The notes under the pieces were generated by a model. The model was not told the origin of the DNA, made no database searches, and worked only from the letters and a program-made list of their open reading frames with translations. A program made the translations under genes and the position numbers. This document shows, one piece after another, positions 11,180-20,931 of a stretch of DNA of 64,000 nucleotides (its first letter is position 1; each line of letters starts with the position of its first letter). Source of the DNA: Cycas panzhihuaensis. Its lineage: Eukaryota > Cycadophyta. The stretch covers positions 135,849,741 through 135,913,740 of the forward strand of contig CM041465.1 in NCBI GenBank assembly GCA_023213395.1, in the 5' to 3' direction.

Positions 11180-13060
11180 CCTATGTGAGCTCCCAGCCTT
11201 ACTCCCCTTATCTTGAGGCCTCCTCGGGGTTGCCACCATTGTTTGGGTCTGAGTCCTACTCTATGATGACCTCATTGCCATTTTCTCCACTAGTTGATCG
11301 TATCATACCTGGATATGATCCCTCTCTCCCTCCACCCCTCGAAGTCTCTCCTTCACTCCTTAGAGTCTCTCCTATAGCATGGTTATCTGGACGCAGCCCT
11401 CTGCATCTCCACTTGCTCCTTCACCCTGAGCCTCTAGCACCTGGACTCAGCCACATAAGGCATCTCTCTCTACGCGGGTCTTGTCTAGTTCCCCTATAAT
11501 TGTTCCATCCTTGCCTAGTACTCCTAGGACTCTATTACCCATACATCCTTGGCCCTTATTAGTGGGGTAAATACCACCATGTGTGCCCCCACTGATCGAG
11601 GCTCCTCTTTAGCCTAGATGGGAGGTTGCCCATCTACGTAGACCTAGGGGAATATCTCCTGGACTACTGCCTCTATTAACCTCTCCATCTTTGCTGCTCT
11701 TGCTAAGTCAAGCACACCACATATCAATTTGTACAGCCGTGTATATATCAAATCCTTGAAACTAAATCAAAACAAGCTACCTAAATACCTAGTGGTCAAA
11801 AGATAATAGGAAAAGGTAATATCTCACCTCCTGGGATGACCGACTTCTCAACTTGGATGACCACCTCCTCCTCGAGACCTCCCTCGACTACTGGTACCTC
11901 CTCCTCCTCGGGTACCACCTCGCCTACCACTTGGCCTGCTGGGGCATCTTTACCCCCCTCTATCACTACTACTACTACTGCTACCACTGCCTGAGCTCTA
12001 CCTACCACCCTCAGTCTCTAAATTGGTGTGCAAGGTGGCCTACCTTCTCCTGCAGCTCCCAAGGGACCTACCTCTTTCCTTATAGCTCCTGAAGGTCTTG
12101 CCTCACCTCTTGCAGTCCCTGATGGACCTACCTCATCACCAACCACTCTCGATGGTCCTGCCCCATCACCTCTATCACCTCCATCATCATCTCCAAGACC
12201 ACCTCTCGCTCCTCCTGCCTCGTCATCACTATCCCACCTCACTCCTCTATATGGGTTTGTCATATAGTCTTCCAGAGTGAGGAGGTCTAGCTATGTCACC
12301 TCCACTGATTGTCTTACATGCGCCTAGTCCTCGGTCCCCCTAAACTAAGTCTACCACTTGTGCACCATAAGAACTCATGCCAAGATAAGGTGTGGTCCTC
12401 CTGGTGGTTCTACCACCCTAAAATGATCGAAAAACCAACATTATAGTAATGTATAATAAGAGAATCCTCCTCTCCCTGTCACCCTGATGCCATCTAACTA
12501 GGCAATCATATTTGCCACTATCAAGATAGCCAAATTCAGTCTCTCTCTGGCCTCGCACCTCTTGATCGTCTCTATCCACCTGCCAGGTATGTGTCTGTAG
12601 TTCTATTTTTGGGAAATCTAGAACATAGTGCCTAGTGTGATCAACTTCCTTACCCGAGGAATCTGTGACATAACCATAGTCTAGATTGATACCCCTTGCC
12701 AATCCCATATATCTTAGCCACTAAAAAATATAGCCACCTCCCTATGTGTAGTGTCATTGCTAGGCAATGTCCCTAGCAACACTAGCACTCCCCATGCTGG
12801 TATACCCAGGATCCTCCAAACATCTTCTAGTGCGATGGTAATATCCTCCACTTGGGGAAGGTGGAAGACATGACACCTATGGTCCCAATGGGAGACTATG
12901 TCTACTAAAAGGCATTGATTTGATACATACTATGGCATCCTAATAATCTTTAGTATCCCACATTGCCCTAGTGTCTGTCTATCTCCTCTCATCATCATCT
13001 TGATAAAACTCATCATGGAGATCTCGATGTTTTTGTAGTTGTCTACCATGATAACTGCCT
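11180..13060 (-). pseudogene. Tat-A antisense plant-mobile-domain-like gene
   Basis: Reading the - strand, a PMD-like core lies at about 12960-12690. It contains HWDHRCHVFHLP, then ITIALEDVWRILGIPAWG, which fits the PMD pattern of a His/Trp block, an FHLP block, a Thr-Leu-E-D-V block and an LG(I/L)P block. It is followed by an Asp/Arg-rich part (12708-12418), a linker with four 10-residue repeats, and a C-terminal block with QEIFP.VYVDGQPPI near 11660-11617 and a charged tail resembling a coiled coil. Tat-B has the same order. In-frame stops make it a pseudogene. PMD proteins in plants occur as host genes and in transposons; the role here is unknown. The ends are approximate and introns cannot be excluded. 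Confidence 0.72.
12055..12174 (-). repeat. 4 x 30-bp tandem repeat inside the antisense gene (Tat-A)
   Basis: Four 30-bp units (12055, 12085, 12115, 12145) encode, on the - strand, degenerate 10-residue repeats built around GPSG with acidic and basic positions, for example VGDEVGPSGT. The reading frame is kept across units. Tat-B has four units of the same length at 37383-37502. Confidence 0.8.
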
Positions 13061-13206
13061 ACAAAAGCACCCAACAGCCAATCAAAACACTCCACACTCA
13101 ACCTGCTTGCCCTTAGGTTACCTCTCCCCCTCTTTAGGTTGAGTTTAGCACCTTTCTAGACCCCTTTTCTTTCTTTTTTTTTGCTTGTTGGCCTTTACCC
13201 CATGTC

Positions 13207-13302
13207 AAACTTCGTGGTACTGTAGAGTTTGATATATGCTCTGCTGAGATTTTAGCATATTCTTAGCGGCCCTATGGTAAACTTTGTGACACCATAACTT
13301 TT
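13207..13302. promoter_or_regulatory. Two 24-bp palindromic motifs upstream of the Tat-A PMD gene
   Basis: Motif 1 (13207-13230) has the arms AAACTTCGT and GTAGAGTTT around GGTACT. Motif 2 (13279-13302) has AAACTTTGT, GACACC and ATAACTTTT. Starts are 72 bp apart, exactly as in Tat-B (38488 and 38560). The same palindrome occurs in the U3 of every Tat LTR here. I infer protein-binding sites; the sequence shows only the conserved motif and spacing. Confidence 0.6.
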
Positions 13303-14195
13303 GTTATGAGGCCATCCATAGCCCCCCAATAAGAGGGGGAGGAGGGAGGAAGCCCAAAAAGCCAAAATGTTTTGCCTAAATAGACCACAATTAGGCCCAC
13401 TAGGACCAGGGCTACCTAATGCCCTAGTCCTCCCCCTCTTTGGGCCCAAATCAGGCTCCAGAGGGTCCTAATTTACCCTTAAGGGGCCAAATATTACTCT
13501 AAAAAATATAAAAAATACATTAAACTAAATGGACGAAATAGAGTATATAGGGGGTGATCCACTCACTAGATCTGGCTTAGCTACTACCATCTCATCATCT
13601 TAGTCTTGTCAGTTGCCTCCTCACTCTGATCTGATGATCAAATCTCCTTATGCATACCTCTGAAGTTGGGTGGCACTATATTACATAAGGGAAAGGGCTT
13701 TAGATTAATTGTGAGCACGTGAAAATGAATTCCATTTTTGTCGAGTTTCTTTTATATAGGTGAGGGTCCTGATGGGTACTTTCTCCTTTCCTTCCACCGT
13801 GACAACCCCTATGATTACCTCTCTTCCCATATCACTTTTGCCTTCTAGGTCCATCCCCTATTTTACCTCTGTGACCTCCACTTTTTGCCTTCTTAATGCA
13901 TTTATAATGACCCCTTTAGTCTCTAGCAGACCTCCTTTGTGCCTTCCCAAAACATGCCCATGTTTATACTCGTTTAACTCATTTTTCTACCTTGAGTCCA
14001 TTTTTGTTGCCCATTCGAGCCTTTAGGGCTCCCAAAGGAAGCACCTCCCTCATTTTGGACATCACTGAGGCCTTTTTAGTGACCTTTGGGACCTTAAAGA
14101 GGCCCTTTTCACTGTTGTTTCCTTCATGTCCATCGAGTCAGTCCCCTCATCCCTAGGTAACCTCCCTCTAGGGCTCTTCTATCCTTCATAGTCCC
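13303..14195. other. Divergent intergenic region of Tat-A
   Basis: This stretch separates the antisense PMD gene from the sense second RNase H gene. Alignment with Tat-B (38584 to about 39460) is continuous. It holds the candidate - strand TATA box at 13751-13758. The ORFs visible on either strand are not conserved between copies, and I treat it as noncoding. Confidence 0.55.
13751..13758 (-). promoter_or_regulatory. Candidate TATA box for the antisense PMD gene (Tat-A)
   Basis: On the - strand it reads CCTATATAAAAG. Tat-B has CCTATATAAGG at the aligned place (39002-39009). It would imply a leader of several hundred bases before the PMD core that includes the palindromes, so a nearer promoter is also possible. 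Confidence 0.45.
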
Positions 14196-14204
14196 TATTT
14201 AAAG
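14196..14204 (+). promoter_or_regulatory. Candidate TATA box for the second RNase H gene (Tat-A)
   Basis: TATTTAAAG lies 113 bp before the ATG at 14317, within a pyrimidine-rich region. The aligned Tat-B sequence (TATATCCAAAG) is degraded. This suggests, but does not prove, independent transcription. Confidence 0.4.
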
Positions 14205-14316
14205 CCTTCTGAGTACTTTGTATCCCCAACACCACCTCTCATACCCTTCTTTGCTCGTTGACCCTGTTGTCGCTCTTCTTTTTCATCCACCTCACTAGGA
14301 TCCTCATTCTCATACC

Positions 14317-14739
14317 ATGGCATTGCTCATCTTCACTGATGGTGGAAGTCGTGGTAACCTAGGCCCTTCCTCCACCGCGTGGACCCTTCATGACCCCTCC
14401 AGATATGATTACATGTGTTCTGGGATCTTCCTTCCTGAAGCCACTAATAATGAAGTTGAGTACAGAGTCATTATTAAAGCCCTTACTAATGCTCTTCGGT
14501 TCCACCATTGACCCATCATCCTCCTTTGTGACTCTCATGTCATGGTGTCTCACCTCACCCAGGTCTACCAGGTGTGTTGCCCATACCTGAGAGCCCTCAC
14601 CTTGACTACTAGGTCTATTTTATCTTATTTCTCTTCCGTTGATATCCAACATATCCCTTAGGACTACAACACTAAGGCAAATGGCCTTGTCTGCCTCATC
14701 CTCGAGCATTGCCTCCCTCTCCTTGATGACCCCCCTTGA
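14317..14739 (+). pseudogene. Tat-A second (additional) RNase H gene
   Basis: This is a 140-codon frame with its own ATG in a strong context (ACCATGG) and a TGA at 14737. It encodes a type I RNase H fold: FTDGGSRGN (first Asp), TNNEVEY (Glu), LLCDSHVMV (second Asp), then HIP.DYN..ANGL near the C-terminus, where the usual fourth Asp is Asn. TNNE.EY is typical of the archaeal-like RNase H reported in plant Tat elements. It differs from the RT-linked RNase H at 9690-10030 and lies downstream of integrase and of the antisense gene. Two in-frame stops (the first at 14509) break this copy; Tat-B has different ones in a frame of identical length, so the ancestor was intact. Confidence 0.85.
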
Positions 14740-15240
14740 GGAACATGTCTAGTTGCCCAGCCACCCAGGTTCTGGGTCATCCCATTCTTCCATCTTGTGA
14801 TATACTCATAACTCCAAAAGTCAATGACTAATCAGGTTAAACTATGGTGACCATCAGGTTTATTATCTTTACCCTACCATTTATACTACTCCCGGTATGG
14901 AGTCCTTATTATTTTAACTCTCCTATGTATATAACATCTCAGTCATAGCATTTTTTCAACCATGTTTATGATTATCACCACTATTTATTTTGCACTCATA
15001 CAATGAGGAGCATCTTCCCATCTATTTTCTCTTCTAGTCAACTTAGGGTGATGCATAGGCAACTCTTATGTCCTCTCTCCCTCATCTCGATGTCCTCACG
15101 TCCTGCCATGACACTCATTGTCACCCTTGGTTCATACCATTGTTATATTTGTTGTATATATGTATTTCTAACATTTTGTTACTAGCATTCACCATCGTAT
15201 TAGGCTTCCAAGTAGTGAGGCTCTACTGCTAAGGGGGTAG
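14740..15240 (+). other. Tat-A 3' spacer and polypurine tract
   Basis: No coding signal was seen. It aligns with Tat-B 40006-40492. It ends in CTAAGGGGGTAG (15229-15240), the polypurine tract expected directly before the 3' LTR. Confidence 0.75.
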
Positions 15241-18200
15241 TGTTTCCCAGCTACCAGGAATAGACATGGGCAAGTTGACTTAGGTAAGTATAGGTATGCT
15301 TCTATCCCTACTCTTGTTAGCTCTGGAAGGGTTGATTAAAGCACTTCATCTATGTTGTATGATGACTAACTCATTACATGACCACTATACATTCACAGCC
15401 TAACTATATTACATTACAACATGTTTTTGGCCTATGACGATCTTAGGATACATATCCCATGGAACCCCACAATGCTCCCAAGTACCACTTGGCTCCTGTA
15501 ACCCAATCACATAACCCATCAGCGTATCTTGACCCTTAGTACCCTACCTAGGTTTAATTATCATCCTACATCCATTTATTGTCTTTTTGGGGAATCTTTC
15601 GCTACCATTATTTATTTGTGGTGGCCTCCCTAACCCCCACAACTCTTTCCTACCACTTGGGTAGAGTACTGTCTTTTTAGGGCTTAAGTTTCCCCTCTTT
15701 TGAGAGCTCTTAGGCTCTTCTCCCTTTGCTTTTCTTATGTTTTTGCCACATCGTGTGAAACTTTATGGTACCACTACAAACTTCGCGGTACTGCTAAGTT
15801 TACCGTAGGCGACTAGCTACAATTATTATTTTTTATTTACCATAGCTAATTTCACATTTATTACAAAATTTCCATATGGCAACAACTAATTCTCAACCCA
15901 GGATGAACCCTAATCACTTGATTGACCTACAGTTGGGTTTAAAACCTAAAAATACCCTCATTTAAGTCTCCCTCTCTCTCTCTCACTTATTTTTCCTCCC
16001 ATTTCTCTAAAAAATGCTCTACAATAGGACAGAACCTACTACATCAACTTCTCAGCCAGTCACTAGCCTTCTACAACTCCATACACGGGGCTACAGACCT
16101 ATGACGTGGCTAGCTGAGGGAAGATTAAGCTCTAAGCACTCTATCGAGTACCAATTATCTTCCTCACTCTAATTTTTTCTTCCAACTTAATGCTCTAATG
16201 GGGTTTTCACCTGTAAACCCCATAAGGTTGGCTGCTCTATCCCATTCCATAGGTGGATCTGCCTCAGATCTACCCATAATAGGTACTTCTAAGTTAGCAC
16301 TTTACTTCCCTTTCCTTAAGCAACATAAATATTATTTGTTAATACTCTTACAGCAATTTTTTTCTTTTCCTTTCTATAGCAAATGGGAGGTAAATCCTCC
16401 TCTTCTTGCCTATTTCTTTTCTCCTTCTTGCTCCTTTCTAGTTTCTTCAAGGAGGTAACAAGGAAGAGCCATTTACATAGAGTGAAAGGAGCAAAGGTAG
16501 GGTTCTATACCTAGGAAGCCTTCTCCTCAAGGGTAGCCCCTTTCTCTCCTCACCTCTTCCTTCCCTATACCTCTCTTGAATTCCCAAAGGATCGTCTGAA
16601 GGAAAATCATTACTAGCAGAAGTGTAGGCAACCCATTGCTCTACTTACTATTAGTCTAATGGATCCTATATGAGTGGGGTTTAAACCCCCACTCCACCCT
16701 TCTTTTTTCACTTAGATTGATCCTTATAGAACTTGCAAAAGTTGTATGTTGCAACTTTTGCAATGTTGATAACATTTGTAACATTATTTGCTGTCTCTTT
16801 GCTTGCATTTCAAAAGTTTACTGCACTTATCTTTTCTCTCATCCTGGCACTTTGGGGTTGCATGAAGCACCTATGATTTGGAAGGTTAGCCATTTTGAGG
16901 ATATCCATCTCCCTTCTCTCTCCTTCCCCCTTTCCCACATTGTGTGCTAAATAACGTACAAAATATAAAGAGTGATATTGGTGGTAAACATATTTCTTCT
17001 TAGATAAGATAGTTGCATTATGTCACTTTCTATAGTACATATCTATCCCGCATATGTTTGGCACCCCTTGGGAAAGGGCAAACCCTATTTAGTTGTAGGT
17101 TTCCTTATTGCATTTGAAGAGAAAAGAGAACTCTATTCCAAGTATGTTCCCCTCCTTCTAAAGGTTTCCTTCTTTTGCTTTTAAAGTTGTAAATTAGATT
17201 TGCAGTTGTTTTTATATTTCTTCGTACTACATTCTTTTTTCCTTTGATCTTGAAGGAAGGTAAGGAAGACCCCTTCTTCGTTGGTGCTCTATCTGTTACA
17301 CCATCCATAGTTAGAGAAGAACTAGGATCGTGAGCATAGCAAGGGTAGCGCTAATTCAGCCACCGTACTCTGGGTATTCCCCTCTTCTCCTAACTTTCCT
17401 TTCTTACTTTCTTCCACTCGATTGAACGTCATTTGGTGAAAAAGGAAAAGAAAAAAGGATTAACATAAGCCTCTCACACTTCATTTGTTTGCTCTTTTTT
17501 TTTTTGCAAAGTGCATGTAGTGGAAACTTATACATTTGCATGCCTACATCTCTCCCATCTTGTTGCATTATCATCTAGCAACCTTACATCCTTTACACGT
17601 GTTTTATGCCATATACCAATCTTTTATGATCTCCCTTTCTTGCATTCAAAAGACAGAGAGAGAGGTTATTTGTATAAGTGAATGAAAGGGAGAGCTTTAT
17701 ACTACTTTCTTACTTTAAAAGTAATCTTCTAACATAAGGATCCAACATTGTTATACACACCACACTTTTATCTTACATCTCTTACCTTGCACTAAATAAA
17801 CATGAACATAAGGACAATCTCTTTTATTGATTTGCCATTCCTAAGATCCCCCTAGGTTTGGCACCTTAAGGGCACCCCCTCTCAAGGCTTTTTACTTACT
17901 TTCCTTGCCTCTCTTAGTTAGACTTCCTTAGTTTGGCCTTTGGGTCAACATCTAACCCATGGAACTGGCTAGCCTCTTAACCACCTATGAGTGTGTGCCT
18001 TTTCGTTTTCCTGTTAGAAGTCATTTCTCTCATACCCCTTCTACATGAGGAGTCATTCCCTTGCTCTCTCTTTTTTCCTCTCTCCTTCAACCATCTAAGG
18101 ATAGGAGGGTCTCCTTTTGAGGTTACTCGAGAAACCGAGGAGATCCCTTGCCCACCTGTCACTCTAAATCAAGAAAGAGCTCCTTAAAGAAGTTCATGTA

Positions 18201-18355
18201 TCATTTGCAGGTCCTGAATCTATGTTCCAATGCATGGATGCTCTTTGTGGGTGATTTCTTTCACTTTCCACCGTAGGTCTCTAGCTACCAAAATTTTTGA
18301 TCATTTGGCTTGATCCTGTCCAAGTTTAGTTACCCACCCCAGAGGTACGATTCTA
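15241..18355 (+). repeat. Tat-A 3' LTR (about 3.1 kb)
   Basis: It starts TGTTTCCCAGCTACC and ends GGTACGATTCTA, aligning from end to end with the Tat-B LTRs (2987 and 2989 bp). The CA terminus has decayed to TA. No long conserved ORF is present. Directly after it the sequence becomes CopX-E gag. With the 5' end lost, no target duplication can be checked. Confidence 0.9.
15758..15944 (+). promoter_or_regulatory. Tat-A LTR U3 control region: palindromes and TATA
   Basis: A half palindrome (AAACTTTAT+GGTACC, 15758) is followed 20 bp later by the full one: AAACTTCGC, GGTACT, GCTAAGTTT (15778-15801). A degraded TATA (TTTAAAA, 15938-15944) begins 137 bp after the palindrome, the same spacing as in both Tat-B LTRs. 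Confidence 0.6.
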
Positions 18356-19310
18356 GCTAGATTATCTCTAATTGTTGGATTTGGGTCTTGGTTGATTATT
18401 TTGGCCTTAGCCTTGAGACTATTTTTGTTGGAGTTGAGGAACCTGTTGACCATGAGGATATTGTCCTTATTATCTACCTCTACCTCTTCCATGGGAATTA
18501 CCGCCTCTACAAGAGGATTGACCTTACTTTTTGGTATAAAAAAAATCTTCTTCCACTTCCAAAGTAGCATCAGTTAGATTTGATGTAGTGGAAAAGTTGG
18601 TATTAGAGGTCTTATCAAATTCACTGAACTTATCAGTAAGAGCCTCAAAGTTTAGGGTCTTCAAGATGCCACTAGATTAAAGAATTCCCAGTAGAATTTT
18701 ATAATTTAGGATATAGAAACATGACTAAATTAAGAAAACCCATGTAATACATTAAATCTTAAAATATTTATCAATAGATTGCTTGATTGGATGAAGGAGA
18801 TTGATTTCCTTACTTCCATTTCTTTTCTACATTTTTTATTTGTTCATCTTCAACGCTAAGTAAATAAATTCTAAGTCTGATTTTGTGTTAAAGTTCTTCT
18901 TGAGAACTTTAAGAAATTTTCATGTTGTATCATGTATACCTTCATTAATGAGATTATGTAGGGAATGATTAGTGATAAGAAATATCCTTGTATATCTTTT
19001 ATCATCATCAAGTACCCATTGGCATTTGGCTGTAACTTTAGTGGGAGCAGTTGGAGCAATTCCTCTAGAAGTAGGTGTGGTAGCTATAGCAGCAAAAATT
19101 GGCATAAGTTACAAGTGATCTCTTTAAAGACCTTCATACATTGTAACATTTCTGACACCAGTGAACTATCTATCCTAATTTTATTTTCCTTTAAGAATGT
19201 GGTTCATATTTCACTTGAACTATAAAGATATGGTATCTTTTAAGAAGGGAAGAAATGAATAAGGGACCATAAAAGTGATGGCAATAAATGACTACTCACT
19301 ATTTACAAAT
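18356..19310 (-). pseudogene. CopX-E gag pseudogene (- strand, 3' part missing)
   Basis: The - strand aligns with CopX-2 gag (59800-60510): the Thr/Ala/Pro-rich segment, then AKCQWVLDDDK against AKLQWEIDDEK in CopX-2, then NHSLHNLI, then FLKVLKKNF-type sequence, then the Gln/Asn/Pro-rich stretch before the zinc knuckle. It stops at the Tat-A LTR before reaching the knuckle. Frameshifts are present. The capsid-like N-terminal half of gag is all that is left. Confidence 0.83.
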
Positions 19311-19576
19311 GGGAGATGTAATGAAGCAGTGTAGTAGAAGGAAGAAGAAGTGAGAATGGTTGCTCAAAGATGAAGAGAGCAACTTAGAGAAAAGTCACCA
19401 ACACTTATGATAAATATTAACTTGATACAATAGGAATATGAGAAGCACTATGATTAAAATTAACCACCAACACTTATGACAAATATTAACCTACTACAAT
19501 TGGAATATAAGAAGTATTATGACTATGATTATACTATAGACCACGTTTTACAAATAAATATGTGATCAGTATATAA
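19311..19576 (-). other. CopX-E leader, gag-proximal part
   Basis: This is noncoding leader next to the gag start on the - strand. It contains a direct repeat (19398-19531). It is joined on the other side of CopC to 52543 onward, where the leader resumes. A match with the leader of CopX-2 is visible only in short blocks. Confidence 0.6.
19398..19531. repeat. Direct duplication of about 65 bp in the CopX-E leader
   Basis: Two adjacent copies start CACCAACACTTATGA (about 19399 and 19468), continue AAATATTAAC and end near GAAG.A.TATGA. They differ at roughly one base in eight. Confidence 0.75.
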
Positions 19577-19631
19577 GATTATAAGCCAATGTAGTGAAGG
19601 ATGATCAAGGAGACAGAGCAAAGCAATATAT
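19577..19631 (-). repeat. CopC 3' LTR, piece 1
   Basis: It aligns with 52200-52255 (TTATA.GCC ... ATCAAGGAGAC). It ends in TATAT (19627-19631), the left target duplication of ChrD. The outer terminus has decayed (GA in place of TG). Confidence 0.82.
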
Positions 19632-19987
19632 TGTTAGGGATCTAACCCCTAACTTATCTTCTCTTATATCTTCTACTTCTTCTCTCTCGTATATCTTTTA
19701 TTACTTCCCTTTTTTTAATATCCCACATGCATAAGTATAAGATTGTGTAGCGGTCATTGAGTATTATATATATTCATGTAATATCCCACATGTATAAGGA
19801 AGAGGTTGTGTAGTGAACATAGAGCCATATATATATATCCTTAGAGTAGGGTATCTTAAATATCATTGTTATTGCATGTAATTGGGAGGTTGCCCTCTCA
19901 AAGAGTATTACAGTACAAGTGATCTTTTTAGAGTTATTTTCTTACTATATTAATGTGAAATTATCATTAAGGAGTGGTATCTTACCA
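19632..19987 (+). repeat. ChrD 5' LTR (356 bp)
   Basis: It begins TGTTAGGGATCTAACCCC and ends GTGGTATCTTACCA. By eye it differs from the 3' LTR at about one base in ten plus several indels, so the insertion is clearly older than CopG. Confidence 0.92.
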
Positions 19988-19989
19988 AG

Positions 19990-20005
19990 TGGTATTAGAG
20001 CAGTC
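19990..20005 (+). promoter_or_regulatory. ChrD primer binding site
   Basis: TGGTATTAGAGCAGTC starts 2 bp after the LTR. It matches the complement of plant initiator tRNA-Met 3' ends (normally TGGTATCAGAGC) with one C-to-T change. Confidence 0.85.
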
Positions 20006-20931
20006 GATCCATACTTTATCAGAGAGTCAAAGGTACTAAATAATCATTTTTTTTCATCAGTTTTTTCTTATCAATACCTATTCTCATTTATTTTCTACTT
20101 AGTTACTTTACCTTTTGGGAATAGATAACATTGCAATTGGGCAACTATCTCAACACTGTCACTAAGAAATTTTCTTTTACATTTAGATAGAGACCCTATG
20201 CCAGGGATTTATAAATATCATGAGGATCTGTCATTTTGGCCTAAGCACATTATGGCTTTTCTGTCCCTTGTATGAAGGACTAGAGATCACACTCCTAAAT
20301 CAAACCTTAGACAGAACTAATCTATGGAATTATGCCTCTACGTATGTGCGGGTATATAGGAGGACCCCCTAGATAGGCCTTCCTAATATAGGTAACCATA
20401 GGAAACCTATTAGGCATCTGTAATTTGTAGTGTACCAGTAAGCGGTTAACCCCGAGAAGTTACCCTCCATGTACCCTAGAGATGACATAGTATGACTACA
20501 AAGTATAATGTTTATCTCTATAAGTTGATACTATTTATGACTAGGATTCGTATATCAGAAGGCCTATAAACTAGATAAGCCCATACCTAGTGTACCTAAT
20601 TAGTCTATTAGTGATTTGTGTGCACCTAGTTAGTCAGTGAGTATGTTATCATTAATTTATCAAATCCAGTATGTCTAGCCAGTTGTGATCAACTCATGTG
20701 CACATAGTTAGCCAGCCAGCTAGTGACCAAAAAGCAAAAAAAGTAAAAAAGTAAAAAAGCAAAAAATAAAAAGTAAAAAAATAAAAAAAATAAAAAAATA
20801 AAAATAAAAATAAAAATAAAAATCCATATTTCCTCCTTATAAAATATTGGGGATAATAGCCTATAGACATCCCATCAAATCCTTTTCATTTATATTTACC
20901 AACGAGGATTTGACTTAGGTCTTGTAAACAA
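20006..20931 (+). other. ChrD leader with A-rich microsatellite
   Basis: No coding sequence is supported. Positions of about 20729-20823 form a degenerate (AAAAAGTA/AAAAATA)n run. The gag ATG follows at 20932. Confidence 0.75.

Larger units (their letters stand above)
7000..18355 (+). mobile_element. Tat-A: 5'-truncated Tat-like Ty3/gypsy retrotransposon with extra genes
   Basis: Homology with Tat-B starts near 7000, inside the gag/protease region, so the 5' LTR and most of gag are gone. The order is protease, RT, RNase H, the N-terminal part of integrase, a deletion junction near 10765, an antisense PMD-like gene, a second sense RNase H, a polypurine tract and a 3.1-kb 3' LTR. Tat-lineage plant gypsy elements are known to carry an additional RNase H and extra ORFs, so the lineage call rests on that and on the long LTR; a tree of RT would be needed to prove it. 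Confidence 0.85.

Noticed and set aside
11185-12280. Several + strand Pro/Ser/Leu-rich ORFs
   Set aside because: They are antisense shadows of the PMD-like gene and its 30-bp repeats; the - strand carries the conserved domain.
19565-19580. Target duplication for CopC (TATAA left, TATGG right)
   Set aside because: Only three of five bases agree and the left LTR terminus is decayed; not reliable.
20729-20823. A-rich array that could be taken for a structured repeat
   Set aside because: The units are too short and irregular; it is a simple (AAAAAGTA/AAAAATA) microsatellite in the ChrD leader. No CRISPR-like spacing exists anywhere in the window.
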